From Streptomyces justiciae (GTDB lineage Bacteria; Actinomycetota; Actinomycetes; Streptomycetales; Streptomycetaceae): a stretch of 64,000 nucleotides of DNA. The position numbers and the translations under genes were made by a program. The notes below the pieces were generated by a model that made no database searches, was not told the origin of the DNA, and saw nothing but the letters and a program-made list of their open reading frames with translations. Position 1 is the stretch's first letter, and every line of letters starts with the position of its first letter. Positions 8,326 to 16,790 of the stretch are shown piece by piece. The stretch lies in NCBI RefSeq assembly GCF_015163075.1, contig NZ_JADDXU010000002.1:62001-126000 (forward strand). Direction: 5' to 3'.

Positions 8326-9017
8326 TGCTCGAGATCGACGACGTCCGGGTCGGCTACCACCGCAGTACGGTCCTGCACGGGGTGTCCGTGACCGTCCCCA
8401 AGGACGGTGTGGCGGCCGTGCTCGGGCACAACGGCGCGGGCAAGAGCACGCTGCTGCGCGCGGCCGTGGGCCTGCTCACGCCGGTCGGCGGGACGATCCG
8501 CCTGGACGGCGAGGACATCACCCGCCGCAAGCCGCACGAGCGGGTCGCGCGCGGGATGGCGTACGTCCCCCAGGGCCAGCAGTCGTTCCCGCACCTCACC
8601 ACCGCCGAGAACCTCCAACTCGTCGCCGACGGCCGCAAACGCGGCAGGGCGGCGGTGGCGGAGGCGCTGGACCTCTTCCCCGCGCTCAGGGCGCTGTCGA
8701 ACCGTCGCGCCGGGCTGCTCTCGGGCGGCCAGCGGCAGCAACTCGCCATCGCCCGCGCCCTGGTGACGGAGCCTCGGCTCCTGCTGCTCGACGAACCGAC
8801 CGAGGGCATCCAGCCGTCGGTGGTCGCCGAGATCGAGGAGACGATCCTCGCCCTGGCCGCCCGGGGCGGGCTGTCGGTGCTGCTGGTCGAGCAGCACGTC
8901 GGCTTCGCGATGCGGGCCGCCGAGCGCTACTACGTCCTGGAGGCGGGCCGGGTGACCTCCTCCGGCGCCGGCGGCAAGGAGTCGGAACTCGCGGTGCGGG
9001 AGGCGCTCAGCGTGTGA
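8325..9017 (+). CDS. urtE: Urea ABC transporter ATP-binding protein UrtE
   Basis: The second ABC ATPase, 230 residues, starting at an ATG that shares one base with the urtD stop (TGATG). It has Walker A GHNGAGKST (34-42), MAYVPQGQQSFP as the Q-loop region, the canonical LSGGQ (132-136), Walker B LLLLDEP (152-158) and the H-loop VEQHVGFA. It completes the UrtABCDE set. The last codons, reading ALSV then stop, lie inside a 15-bp sequence that is repeated 53 bp further on. Confidence 0.92.
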   Translation: MLEIDDVRVGYHRSTVLHGVSVTVPKDGVAAVLGHNGAGKSTLLRAAVGLLTPVGGTIRLDGEDITRRKPHERVARGMAYVPQGQQSFPHLTTAENLQLVADGRKRGRAAVAEALDLFPALRALSNRRAGLLSGGQRQQLAIARALVTEPRLLLLDEPTEGIQPSVVAEIEETILALAARGGLSVLLVEQHVGFAMRAAERYYVLEAGRVTSSGAGGKESELAVREALSV

Positions 9018-9070
9018 GCGGCTCAGGAGCGTTCACCGTAGGAGCCGTGCGCCAAGCGCTCAGCGTGTGA
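9003..9070. repeat. 15-bp direct repeat at the ends of two convergent genes
   Basis: GCGCTCAGCGTGTGA occurs at 9003-9017, where it encodes the end and stop of urtE, and again at 9056-9070, where it overlaps the stop codon of the minus-strand sigma gene. The copies are perfect and 53 bp apart. The 42 bp between the genes also holds a weak 6-bp hairpin (CGGCTC at 9019, GAGCCG at 9042). Confidence 0.7.
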
Positions 9071-10226
9071 AGCGTTCCAGGTAGGCGCGCTCGGCCGGAC
9101 TGCGGCTCAAGGCGACGGCGGCCTCGTACTCCTCACGGGCCTCCGCGTCCCGGCCCAGCCGGCGCAGCAGGTCGGCGCGGACGGCGTGGAACACGTGGTA
9201 GCGGTCGAGGGCAAGGGTGTCGACGAGGTCGAGGGCCGGTTCCGGGCCCTCGACCTCGGCCACGGCGACCGCCCGGTTCAACGCCACGACCGGGCTGGGG
9301 GCCAGCGCCATCAGCTGGTCGTACAGCTGGAGGATCTGCCCCCAGTCGGTGGGCGGCACGTCGCTGTGGACGGCCTGGATGGCCGCCTGGACCTGGTACG
9401 GCCCGGGCTGGTTGCGGCGCAGACACCGTCGTACGCGCTCGTGCCCCTCGGCCACGAGCGCGTGGTCCCAGCGGTCGCGGTCCTGCTCGGGCAGAGGGAC
9501 GAGGACCCCGTCGGCGTCCTCCCGGGCCGCCCTGCGGGACTCGACGAGCAGCATCAGCGCGAGCAGGCCCGTGGCCTCGGGCTCGTCCGGCATCAGCTCG
9601 GTCAGCAGCCGGCCGAGGCGGATCGCCTCCGCGCACAGGTCGGCCGAGCCCTCGTTGAAGATCAGGTAGATGACCGCGAGGACCCCCTTGAGCCGGTCCG
9701 GAAGGTCGGCGTCCCGGGGCACCCGGTACGGGATGCGGGCGTCGCGGATCTTCGCCTTGGCGCGGACCAGGCGCTGGGCCATGGTCGGCTCGGGCACCAG
9801 GAAGGCGCGGGCGATCTGGGGTGTGGTGAGCCCTCCCAGGAGGCGCAGGGTCAGGGCGACCTGCGCCTGAGGGGCGAGCGCGGGGTGGCAGCAGGTGAAG
9901 ATCAGACGGAGCCGGTCGTCGCGCACGGGGCCCTCCTCGGCCGGTGCGTCGGGGGTGTGCAGCAGGGCGGCCTCGGCGTGCCGGTCGTCCCGTGTGGCCT
10001 CGCGGCGCAGCCGGTCGATCGCCCGGTTGCGGGCGGTGGTGATGATCCAGCCCGCCGGGCTCGGCGGCACGCCGGACTCAGGCCAGCGCTGCACGGCCGT
10101 GGTGAAGGCGTCCTGGACCGCTTCCTCGGCGAGGTCGATGTCGCCGAGGAAGCGGACGAGGACGGCGACGGCGCGGCCGTACTCCGCACGGAAGACGGCC
10201 TCGACGTCGACGGGCTCCGGTGTCAC
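9060..10226 (-). CDS. ECF sigma factor with TPR-like C-terminal extension (ECF42 type)
   Basis: A 388-residue sigma factor, about twice the usual ECF length. Region 2 lies in the first ~80 residues ([57 protein letters not shown]). Region 4 is around [19 protein letters not shown]. The remaining ~200 residues ([19 protein letters not shown] and similar) form the helical TPR-like extension that defines the ECF42 group. ECF42 sigmas lack a classical anti-sigma factor and sit beside DGPF proteins, as here. The GTG start at 10226 overlaps the stop of the DGPF gene in a GTGA, which indicates translational coupling. The target promoters are unknown. Confidence 0.88.
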   Translation of the reverse strand: MTPEPVDVEAVFRAEYGRAVAVLVRFLGDIDLAEEAVQDAFTTAVQRWPESGVPPSPAGWIITTARNRAIDRLRREATRDDRHAEAALLHTPDAPAEEGPVRDDRLRLIFTCCHPALAPQAQVALTLRLLGGLTTPQIARAFLVPEPTMAQRLVRAKAKIRDARIPYRVPRDADLPDRLKGVLAVIYLIFNEGSADLCAEAIRLGRLLTELMPDEPEATGLLALMLLVESRRAAREDADGVLVPLPEQDRDRWDHALVAEGHERVRRCLRRNQPGPYQVQAAIQAVHSDVPPTDWGQILQLYDQLMALAPSPVVALNRAVAVAEVEGPEPALDLVDTLALDRYHVFHAVRADLLRRLGRDAEAREEYEAAVALSRSPAERAYLERFTR

Positions 10227-10579
10227 TCCTCCGCCTGGTGCATGAACGGGCGCACCTCGATGGGCAGCGTGGTGGCCCAGGTCGCCTTCCTGCCCCACTC
10301 CAGGGCCGCGTCCAGGTCGGGGGCCTTGATCAGGCAGATGCCGCCCAGGTACTCCTTGCCCTCGGCGTACGGCCCGTCGGTGATCAGGACATCGCCGTCG
10401 CTCGGGCGCAGCACGGTGGCCGTCTCGGGGCCGTGCAGCCCTCCCGCGAAGACCCAGGCGCCCGCCTCGCGCAGCTCGTCGTGGAAGGTGTCGAGGTTGC
10501 GGACGATCTCCGCCATGGCCTCGGGCCCGGGCGGCGTCCCGTCGGTCGGGGTGATCACACTGAGCAGGTAGTACTGCAT
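10223..10579 (-). CDS. YciI/DGPF-domain protein, ECF42 partner
   Basis: A 118-residue protein with the YCII-related fold: [14 protein letters not shown] at the start, [20 protein letters not shown], and [14 protein letters not shown], which carries the DGP(F/Y) signature. DGPF proteins are conserved neighbours of ECF42-type sigma genes; their role is unsettled. I chose the ATG at 10579, preceded by GGAGG, over an upstream in-frame ATG. It is the first gene of a two-gene unit with the sigma factor. Confidence 0.85.
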   Translation of the reverse strand: MQYYLLSVITPTDGTPPGPEAMAEIVRNLDTFHDELREAGAWVFAGGLHGPETATVLRPSDGDVLITDGPYAEGKEYLGGICLIKAPDLDAALEWGRKATWATTLPIEVRPFMHQAEE

Positions 10580-10677
10580 GACGTCCTCCTTGGCGTCGTG
10601 TCGTTCTCTCACCTCCTACACGAACGGCACACCCCCGGATCGACACCGCGCACGACGAGATCGGGAGAATCCTTCCC

Positions 10678-11715
10678 ATGACCACCTCGCCACTGATCGC
10701 CCGCGCCCAGGAACTCGCCGACACGCTCCTCGTCCCGAACGCGGAGCGAGTCGACCGGGCGGAGGTGCCCGCGAGCCACCTCGACGCGATCCGCCGCTCG
10801 GGCCTGCTCGGGGTGAGCGCGCCGGAGGCGTACGGCGGGGCGGGCGCCCCCGACGCGGTGGCGCGGGAGGTCCAGGAGATCCTGGCCGGGGCGTGCTGCT
10901 CGACCTGGTTCGTCCAGACCCAGCACCACACGCCGGTGCGGATGCTGGCGAAGTCCGAACTCCCGGTGCGGGAGCGGCTGTTGCGGCCGCTCGCGACCGG
11001 CGAGCTGCTGGCCGGGATCGCGTACGCCCATGTCCGCGCCTTCCCGCGCGTCGTCGTGCGGGCCACGGCGGAGCGCGACGGCTGGCGGTTCGACGGGACC
11101 GTGCCCTGGTACACGGGCTGGGGGCTGAACGACGTGATGCTGCTGGCGGGGATCACCGACTCGGACGAGATCGTGTTCGCGTTCGCCGACGCCCGCGAGC
11201 AGCCGGGGCTGCGGGCCTCGGCCCCGATGCGGCTGGCCGCGCTGACGGCCGCCCGTACGGTCTCTTTGGAGCTGGACGGGCTGTGGCTGCCGGAGTCGTC
11301 GGTGCTGCTGCGCACCCCGCAGGAGAAGTTCGCCCTTCTCGACATCCCCCGCAGCACCAACGCCTCACCGGCCGTCTTCGGGGTGGCGTACGCCGCGCTC
11401 CGGGTCGTGGCGGAGAACGGTGAGCCGGAGACGGCCGAGGCGTTGCGCGCCCGTGTCGACGAGGTCCGCCGGAGGGCGTACGCGCTGGCCGACCACCCCG
11501 TCCCGCACGAGCACGTCGAGGAGCGGCTCGCCCTCAGGACACGCGCGTACGACCTGATGCGGGCGGCCACGACAGCGGCGGTCGTGTCCGGCGGTGGCCG
11601 CACCATGGACCTGCGCAGCCCGGCCCAACGGCTGGCCCGCGAGGGGATGTTCCTGCTGATCCAGGGCCAGACGTCGGTCGTGCGGCGGGCCCATCTGGAC
11701 GCTCTGAGCGGCTAG
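10678..11715 (+). CDS. Acyl-CoA dehydrogenase-like flavoprotein
   Basis: A 345-residue protein of the acyl-CoA dehydrogenase fold ([45 protein letters not shown]). It is shorter than the usual ~380 residues, and the typical catalytic glutamate motif is not evident, so it may be a monooxygenase-type or divergent member such as those of the SfnB/DszC group next door. Its stop overlaps the stop of the convergent alpha/beta hydrolase by four bases. It is the plus-strand neighbour of the organosulfur operon and could act with it, but this is not shown. Confidence 0.75.
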   Translation: MTTSPLIARAQELADTLLVPNAERVDRAEVPASHLDAIRRSGLLGVSAPEAYGGAGAPDAVAREVQEILAGACCSTWFVQTQHHTPVRMLAKSELPVRERLLRPLATGELLAGIAYAHVRAFPRVVVRATAERDGWRFDGTVPWYTGWGLNDVMLLAGITDSDEIVFAFADAREQPGLRASAPMRLAALTAARTVSLELDGLWLPESSVLLRTPQEKFALLDIPRSTNASPAVFGVAYAALRVVAENGEPETAEALRARVDEVRRRAYALADHPVPHEHVEERLALRTRAYDLMRAATTAAVVSGGGRTMDLRSPAQRLAREGMFLLIQGQTSVVRRAHLDALSG

Positions 11716-12536
11716 TTCAGGAAATCGAGCAGGGCGGCGGTCAGTTGCGCCGGTGCGTCCTCCTGTACGAGGTGGCCGGCGCCGGCGATGAGTTCGAGCC
11801 GGGCGCCGGGGATGCGGGCGGCGAGTTCGTGGGCCCTGGCGACCGGGATCCAGGTGTCGTCCTCGCCCCAGCAGATCAGCGTAGGGATCGTGATCTCGCC
11901 GTACCGGTCCTGGATCTCGTCGGTGTACGCCTGGTCCGCCTGGGCGATCTGCCGGTAGAAGGCGGCCTGCCCCTGGTCGCCGAGCCAGGGCTGGACGAGC
12001 CGGTCGAGGACGGCGGGGTGCAGTCCGGGGCTGCTGGCCGAGGTGACGTACTCGCGGACCAGGGCCCGGTGCAGTGCGGGCGGGAGTTGCTCGAAGACGT
12101 CCGAGGACTTGCCGACGAGGCGGAAGAACGGCGAGCCCCAAGGGGCGAGGGCAACCGGGTCGACCAGGGCGAGCGAGTGGTAGCGGGCGCCGTGCAGCAG
12201 ATGGGCGCGCAGCGACACCGCGCCGCCGAAGTCGTGTGCCACCACCCGGGGTTCGTCCAGGCCCCAGTGCGCAAGGAGTTCGGTGAAGACCCTCCCCTGG
12301 GCCGCCAGGGAGACGTCCTGGCCGGCGGACATCTGCGAGCTTCCGTAGCCGGGCATGTCCCACACGAACACCTGGTGGCGGCGGGCGAGCGCGCGGGCCA
12401 CGGCACGCCACACGTACGAGGAGAAGGGCGTGCCGTGGTTGAGGACGACCGGCGGGCGACCGGGCTCGCCGACGCTGTCCCAGCGGGCCTCCCCGGACGT
12501 GCTGCGGTAGGTCCTGGTCAGCCGCCACTCACCCAC
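11712..12536 (-). CDS. Alpha/beta hydrolase, haloalkane dehalogenase/epoxide hydrolase-like
   Basis: A 274-residue hydrolase. The oxyanion region is VLNHGTPFSSYVWR and the nucleophile elbow is VAHDFGGAVSLRAH, where aspartate replaces serine as in haloalkane dehalogenases and epoxide hydrolases. The later acid is in CWGEDDTWIP and the histidine in AGHLVQEDAP. The GTG start at 12536 follows GAGGAG and gives a tight 41-bp gap from the upstream monooxygenase gene; an upstream ATG would overlap that gene. It is the last gene of the organosulfur operon, so its substrate may be a halogenated or ester sulfur compound, but this is a guess. Confidence 0.8.
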   Translation of the reverse strand: MGEWRLTRTYRSTSGEARWDSVGEPGRPPVVLNHGTPFSSYVWRAVARALARRHQVFVWDMPGYGSSQMSAGQDVSLAAQGRVFTELLAHWGLDEPRVVAHDFGGAVSLRAHLLHGARYHSLALVDPVALAPWGSPFFRLVGKSSDVFEQLPPALHRALVREYVTSASSPGLHPAVLDRLVQPWLGDQGQAAFYRQIAQADQAYTDEIQDRYGEITIPTLICWGEDDTWIPVARAHELAARIPGARLELIAGAGHLVQEDAPAQLTAALLDFLN

Positions 12537-12577
12537 GGACTTGCTCCTCTCGATGCCCGCCGGAGGACCCGGCGAGC

Positions 12578-13723
12578 TCAGCTCGCGAACGGCACCTGTG
12601 CCGAGGAGGTGACCTCCTTCCCGGACGGGTGGTGCCACAAACCCTGCGCGGCCAGCCGCGGGAGCACTCCCTCACCGAACCAGTACGCCTCCTCCAGGTG
12701 CGGGTAGCCGGAGAGGACGAACTCGTCGATGCCGAGGGCGTGGTACTCCTTGATCCGCTCGGCGACCTCGTCGTGGCTGCCGACCAGGGCGGTGCCCGCG
12801 CCGCCGCGCACCAGGCCGATGCCGGCCCAGAGGTTGGGGTGGATCTCCAGGCCGTCCCGGCTACCGCCGCCGTGCAGCGCGAGCATGCGCTGCTGTCCCT
12901 CGGACTCGCTGCGGGCGAGTCCCGCCTGGACGGACTTCACGGTCTCCGGGTCGAAGCCGTCGAGGAGCCGGTTCGCCTCGGCCCACGCCTCCTCCGAGGT
13001 GTCGCGGGTGATGACGTGCAGCCGGATGCCGAAGCGCAGGGTCCGGCCGTGCTGCGCGGCCAGCCCCCGCACCCACGCGATCTTCTCCGCGACCTGGGCG
13101 GGCGGTTCGCCCCAGGTGAGGTACACGTCCACGTGCTTGGCAGCGACCTCCCCGGCGATGGGTGAGGAGCCGCCGAAGTACACCTCGGGGACCGGGTCGG
13201 GCAGCCGGGCCAGCTTGGCGTCCTCGACCCGGAGGTGCTCGCCCTTCAGGTCGACCGTCTTGCCGTCCCACAACCCCCGTACGACTTCCAGGAATTCGTC
13301 GGTACGGCGGTAGCGGTCGTCCTTGTCGAGGAAGTCGCCGTAAGCCCGCTGCTCGTGGCTCTCGCCGCCGGTGACGACGTTGAGCAGGAGCCGTCCGCCG
13401 GACTGCCGCTGGAAGGTGGACGCCATCTGCGCGGCGAGGGTGGGTGAGACGAAGCCGGGGCGGAAGGCGACGAGGAACTTCAGGCGCTCGGTGTTCTGGC
13501 TGACCATCGCGGTGGTGAGCCACGCGTCCTCGCACCAGGCGCCGGTCGGCGTGAGCGCGCCGACGAAGCCGAGATCCTCGGCGGCCCGGGCGATCTGGCT
13601 CAGGTAGGCCACCGTCGGCGGCCGGTCCCGTCCGGAGACGGTGGCCGGGGTGCCGTGGCCGCCGCCCACGACGTGCCGGCTGTCGCCGTTGGTGGGCAGG
13701 AACCAGTGGAAGGTGAGGGACAC
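12578..13723 (-). CDS. ssuD: FMNH2-dependent alkanesulfonate monooxygenase-like protein (SsuD family)
   Basis: A luciferase-like monooxygenase of 381 residues. It opens MSLTFHWFLPTNGDSR and contains LKFLVAFRPGFVSPTLAAQM, GRLLLNVVTGGES and LDKDDRYRRTDEFLEVVRGL, all typical of SsuD, which cleaves alkanesulfonates to an aldehyde and sulfite using reduced FMN. A flavin reductase encoded two genes upstream should supply the FMNH2. It is fifth in the minus-strand operon, 22 bp after the second SfnB-like gene. The exact sulfonate range cannot be read from sequence. Confidence 0.87.
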   Translation of the reverse strand: MSLTFHWFLPTNGDSRHVVGGGHGTPATVSGRDRPPTVAYLSQIARAAEDLGFVGALTPTGAWCEDAWLTTAMVSQNTERLKFLVAFRPGFVSPTLAAQMASTFQRQSGGRLLLNVVTGGESHEQRAYGDFLDKDDRYRRTDEFLEVVRGLWDGKTVDLKGEHLRVEDAKLARLPDPVPEVYFGGSSPIAGEVAAKHVDVYLTWGEPPAQVAEKIAWVRGLAAQHGRTLRFGIRLHVITRDTSEEAWAEANRLLDGFDPETVKSVQAGLARSESEGQQRMLALHGGGSRDGLEIHPNLWAGIGLVRGGAGTALVGSHDEVAERIKEYHALGIDEFVLSGYPHLEEAYWFGEGVLPRLAAQGLWHHPSGKEVTSSAQVPFAS

Positions 13724-13745
13724 GTGGGGGTCTCCGATCGTGGGG

Positions 13746-14930
13746 CTAGAGCAGACCGTGCCGGGGTGGCCGGGTGCCGTTGAGCACGTACCGGCCGATG
13801 TGCTGGATCTTCCAGCGGGTCGGGTCGTGCAGGGTGTGGGTGCGGGCGTCGCGCCAATGCCGGTGCAGATTGAGGGAGTTGAGGGCGGCGCGGGTGCCGG
13901 ACACCTCGAACAGGGCGCTGGCCACCTCCACGGCGGTGTTCGCGGCCTGCACCTTGGCGGCGGCCACCGCGATGGACGCCTCGGCGGCGGAGTCGTCGGT
14001 GAGCTCGGCCTGGGCCGCTTGAACCACCCGCCCCGCCTCGCGCAACAGCGCCTCCGCCGACCGCACTTGGACGGCGAGTTCGCCGAACCGCTGGATCAGC
14101 AGCGGGTCCTCGGCGGCGGTCTCGACGCCGCTCTCGAACCATGGCCTGCTCTTCGTCCGCACGAACTCCGCTGCTTCCGTGAGCGCTCCCCCGGCGATCC
14201 CGGTGTCGATGGCCGCGTGCAGCAACTGGGCCACCGCGCCGTGGAGTTGCGGGCCTTCGAAGGTGAGGTGATGCGGCAGGACGCGGTCGGCCGGGACCGG
14301 CACGCTCTCCAGGCGGACGGTGCCGCTGGCGGTCGTACGCTGGCCGAGGCCGTCCCAGTCGTCGATCACAGCGACCCCCGGCGCCTCCCGAGGCACGTAC
14401 GCCACATGGAGCTTGTCCTCCTCCGCGCGGGCCAGCACCGGGATCCAGTCGGCGAACAGGGCGCCGGTCGAGTAGTGCTTGACGCCGTCGAGGACGTACG
14501 AGCCGTCCGCCCGCGGTGTCAGGCGGGTGCGGATGTCCTGGACGTGTCTGGTGCCCGCCTCGGACTGGGCGTTGCCGAAGCGGCGGCCGGCGAGGAGTTC
14601 GGCGAAGAAGAACTTCCGCTGTGCCTCCGTGCCCTGACGGCGGATCACATTGACGTAGGCGAAGTGGCTCTGCGGGATCTGCGCGAGGCTTCCGTCGGCG
14701 GTGGCGAGCAGCCGGAAGATCTCGGCGAGGGTGGACGCGCCGACGTCCGCGCCCCCGTGGTCGGCGGGGACGGTGACGGCGAGCAGACCGGACGCGGAGA
14801 GCCGGTCCAACTCCGCGCGCGGCAACCTGCGTTCGGCGTCCCGCGCGGAGGCTCCGGCACGGAACTCGTCGGCCAGGGCCGCCGCGACGGCGAGGGCCTC
14901 AGCGTCGTCGGCGATCACATGGGCGGTCAT
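13746..14930 (-). CDS. SfnB/DszC-like flavin monooxygenase (second copy)
   Basis: A 394-residue member of the acyl-CoA-dehydrogenase-fold monooxygenases that act in sulfur acquisition (SfnB) or thiophene S-oxidation (DszC). Typical stretches are SASGLLAVTVPADHGGADV, GSLAQIPQSHFAYVN, GNAQSEAGTRHVQDI and VIDDWDGLGQRTTASGTVRL, with the C-terminal HRHWRDARTHTLHDPTRWK. The start is the ATG at 14930, seven bases after the flavin reductase stop. Reduced flavin would come from that reductase. SfnB-like and DszC-like assignments cannot be separated here. Confidence 0.85.
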   Translation of the reverse strand: MTAHVIADDAEALAVAAALADEFRAGASARDAERRLPRAELDRLSASGLLAVTVPADHGGADVGASTLAEIFRLLATADGSLAQIPQSHFAYVNVIRRQGTEAQRKFFFAELLAGRRFGNAQSEAGTRHVQDIRTRLTPRADGSYVLDGVKHYSTGALFADWIPVLARAEEDKLHVAYVPREAPGVAVIDDWDGLGQRTTASGTVRLESVPVPADRVLPHHLTFEGPQLHGAVAQLLHAAIDTGIAGGALTEAAEFVRTKSRPWFESGVETAAEDPLLIQRFGELAVQVRSAEALLREAGRVVQAAQAELTDDSAAEASIAVAAAKVQAANTAVEVASALFEVSGTRAALNSLNLHRHWRDARTHTLHDPTRWKIQHIGRYVLNGTRPPRHGLL

Positions 14931-14937
14931 CGTCGGC

Positions 14938-15492
14938 TCAGCTCGCCGCGGCCAGGACCGGGGTGCGGCCGAGGGCGGCCGAGAACTGGTCGACGACCTG
15001 GGTGAGGGCGTCACGAGCGGTCGCGGCGACGGACAGGGTCCCGTCCTCGTGCAGGGTGATGTCCTTGTCGAGGGTGAACCAGCCCTGGACGATGTGGGCG
15101 GCGCCCATGGAGTTGAGGACCGGGCGCAGGGCGTAGTCGATGGCCAGGACGTGGGCGGTGGTGCCGCCGGTGGCGAGCGGCAGCACGGTCTTGCCGGTGA
15201 GCGCGTACTGCGGCAGCAGGTCGAGCAGTGCCTTCAGGACCCCGGAGTACGACGCCTTGTAGACCGGGGTGCCGACGACGACGCCGTCGGCGCGGGCGAA
15301 CAGCTCGGTGGCCTCGACGATCGCCGGGTGCTTGAAGTCGGCGCCGAGGAGGGCCTCGGCGGGGATCGTGCGGACGTCGAGCGGGACGACCGTGTGGCCC
15401 TGGGCGGTCAGGCGCTGGTCGAGGTGGCGCAGCAGCCGGTTGGTACGGGAGGAGGCGGACGGGCTGCCGGAGACGGACAGGACGGTGGCCAT
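14938..15492 (-). CDS. NAD(P)H-dependent FMN reductase (SsuE/MsuE family)
   Basis: A 184-residue flavodoxin-fold reductase. It begins MATVLSVSGSPSASSRTNRL, with the phosphate-binding GSPS loop, and carries GVVVGTPVYKASYSGVLKAL and LPLATGGTTAHVLAIDYALR, typical of SsuE/MsuE. It delivers FMNH2 to the two-component monooxygenases encoded on both sides. The operon has four such oxygenases but only this one reductase, so it probably serves all of them. An AGAGGA ribosome-binding site precedes the ATG. Confidence 0.9.
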   Translation of the reverse strand: MATVLSVSGSPSASSRTNRLLRHLDQRLTAQGHTVVPLDVRTIPAEALLGADFKHPAIVEATELFARADGVVVGTPVYKASYSGVLKALLDLLPQYALTGKTVLPLATGGTTAHVLAIDYALRPVLNSMGAAHIVQGWFTLDKDITLHEDGTLSVAATARDALTQVVDQFSAALGRTPVLAAAS

Positions 15493-15517
15493 GGGTCCTC
15501 TTTCGGGGAGGAGGGGC

Positions 15518-15548
15518 GGGGCGCCCCCTGTTCAGGAGGGGGCGCCCC
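15518..15548 (-). promoter_or_regulatory. Strong all-GC hairpin inside the organosulfur operon
   Basis: GGGGCGCCCCC (15518-15528) pairs perfectly with GGGGGCGCCCC (15538-15548) around a nine-base loop, in the 67-bp gap between the first SfnB-like gene and the flavin reductase. This is the widest gap in the operon. Such a stem may set differential expression or act as a partial terminator. Confidence 0.65.
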
Positions 15549-15559
15549 TGGGGAAGCGG

Positions 15560-16777
15560 TCAGGAGTACCAGGTGGGTTCGGGCAGTTCGCCCTCGAGGA
15601 CCCAGCGGCCGACCTCGCGCCGCTTGTAGGCGACGGGGTCGTGGAGGGTGTGGGTGCGGATGTTGCGCCAGAACCGGTCCAGGCCCTCGGCGGTGGCCGT
15701 GGAGCGGGCGCCCGTCACCTCGAAGATCTTGCCGGCGATCTCCAGGGCGACGTCGGTGGCGCGGGCCTTCACGGCCGCCACCCGTACCTCGAAGTCGCCG
15801 CGCGTCTGCTCGGTGACCGCGTCGGGGTCGTCGTGCAGCTTCTGTCCCTCGGCGGCAACGGCGTCGGCGAGCGCCTCGACGGCCCAGAGCTTGGCAGTGA
15901 GGTCGCCGTAGATGTCGATGACGTACGGCTCGTCGACCGCGCGTTCGTGGCCGCCGTGCAGCCAGGAGCGGGACTTGGTGCGGGTGTATGTGGCGGCCGT
16001 CTCCAGGGCGCCGCCCGCGATCCCGAGGTAGAAGTTGACGAAGACCAGTTGGATGGTGGGGACGTTGAGGGTGTTGTAGACCCGCGGCTGGAAGACCTTG
16101 TCGACGTAGCCGGCCGCCGACGACCACGGTGTCCGGACGCCGTCGAGAGTGACGCCGCCGCTCTCGGTGAGGCGTTGGCCGATGTTGTCCCAGTCGTCGT
16201 GGAAGGTGAGGCCCTCGCTGTCGGAGGGCACGATCGCGAAGACGTGGTCGTCGGTGCCTTCGAGGACGCCTTCCAGGACGGTGACGTCGGAGACCTTGCT
16301 GCCGGTGGAGAAGGTCTTGCGGCCGGTGAAGACGAGGTCGTCGCCGTCCTCGGTGACGATCACGTCCTTGTCGCGGGGGTTGACGGCGCCGCCGAAGAAC
16401 CAGCGGTTGCGCGCGGCCTCGGCCTCCACGTGCTCCCACTGCTCACGGGTGCCGACCAGTCGGGCGGCCCAGTTCCAGAGGTAGTGGTAGCCGAGGAGCT
16501 GGCCGATGGAGCCGTCGGCCTTGGCGACCTCGCGGACGACCCGGTACGCGGTGGGCCAGTCCTGGCCCCCGCCGCCGTGCTCCGTGGGGCCGAGCAGGGT
16601 GACGAGGCCGGCGTCCTTGAGCAGCCGGACCTCGGCGTACGGGGTGGCGCCGGCCCGGTCGCGGGCGGCGGCGTCGGTGGCGAGGACGGCGGCGACCTCG
16701 GTGGCGCGGGTGATCCAGTCCTGCGCGGTCTCGGGGGCGGGACGGTTGTGCCAGTCGGTGTGCGTGGCGGTGCTCAT
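15560..16777 (-). CDS. SfnB/DszC-like flavin monooxygenase (first copy)
   Basis: A 405-residue acyl-CoA-dehydrogenase-fold monooxygenase, a paralogue of the gene two places downstream. Shared features are TLLGPTEHGGGGQDWPTAYR, ADGSIGQLLGYHYLWNW, FTGRKTFSTGSKVSDV and FHDDWDNIGQRLTESGG, plus the C-terminal RFWRNIRTHTLHDPVAYKR. DszC-type enzymes oxidise an organic sulfur atom using FMNH2 from a partner reductase. It starts at the ATG at 16777, 13 bp after the sfnG-like stop. Two diverged copies in one operon suggest different substrates. Confidence 0.85.
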   Translation of the reverse strand: MSTATHTDWHNRPAPETAQDWITRATEVAAVLATDAAARDRAGATPYAEVRLLKDAGLVTLLGPTEHGGGGQDWPTAYRVVREVAKADGSIGQLLGYHYLWNWAARLVGTREQWEHVEAEAARNRWFFGGAVNPRDKDVIVTEDGDDLVFTGRKTFSTGSKVSDVTVLEGVLEGTDDHVFAIVPSDSEGLTFHDDWDNIGQRLTESGGVTLDGVRTPWSSAAGYVDKVFQPRVYNTLNVPTIQLVFVNFYLGIAGGALETAATYTRTKSRSWLHGGHERAVDEPYVIDIYGDLTAKLWAVEALADAVAAEGQKLHDDPDAVTEQTRGDFEVRVAAVKARATDVALEIAGKIFEVTGARSTATAEGLDRFWRNIRTHTLHDPVAYKRREVGRWVLEGELPEPTWYS

Positions 16778-16790
16778 GTCGGTTGCCTCC

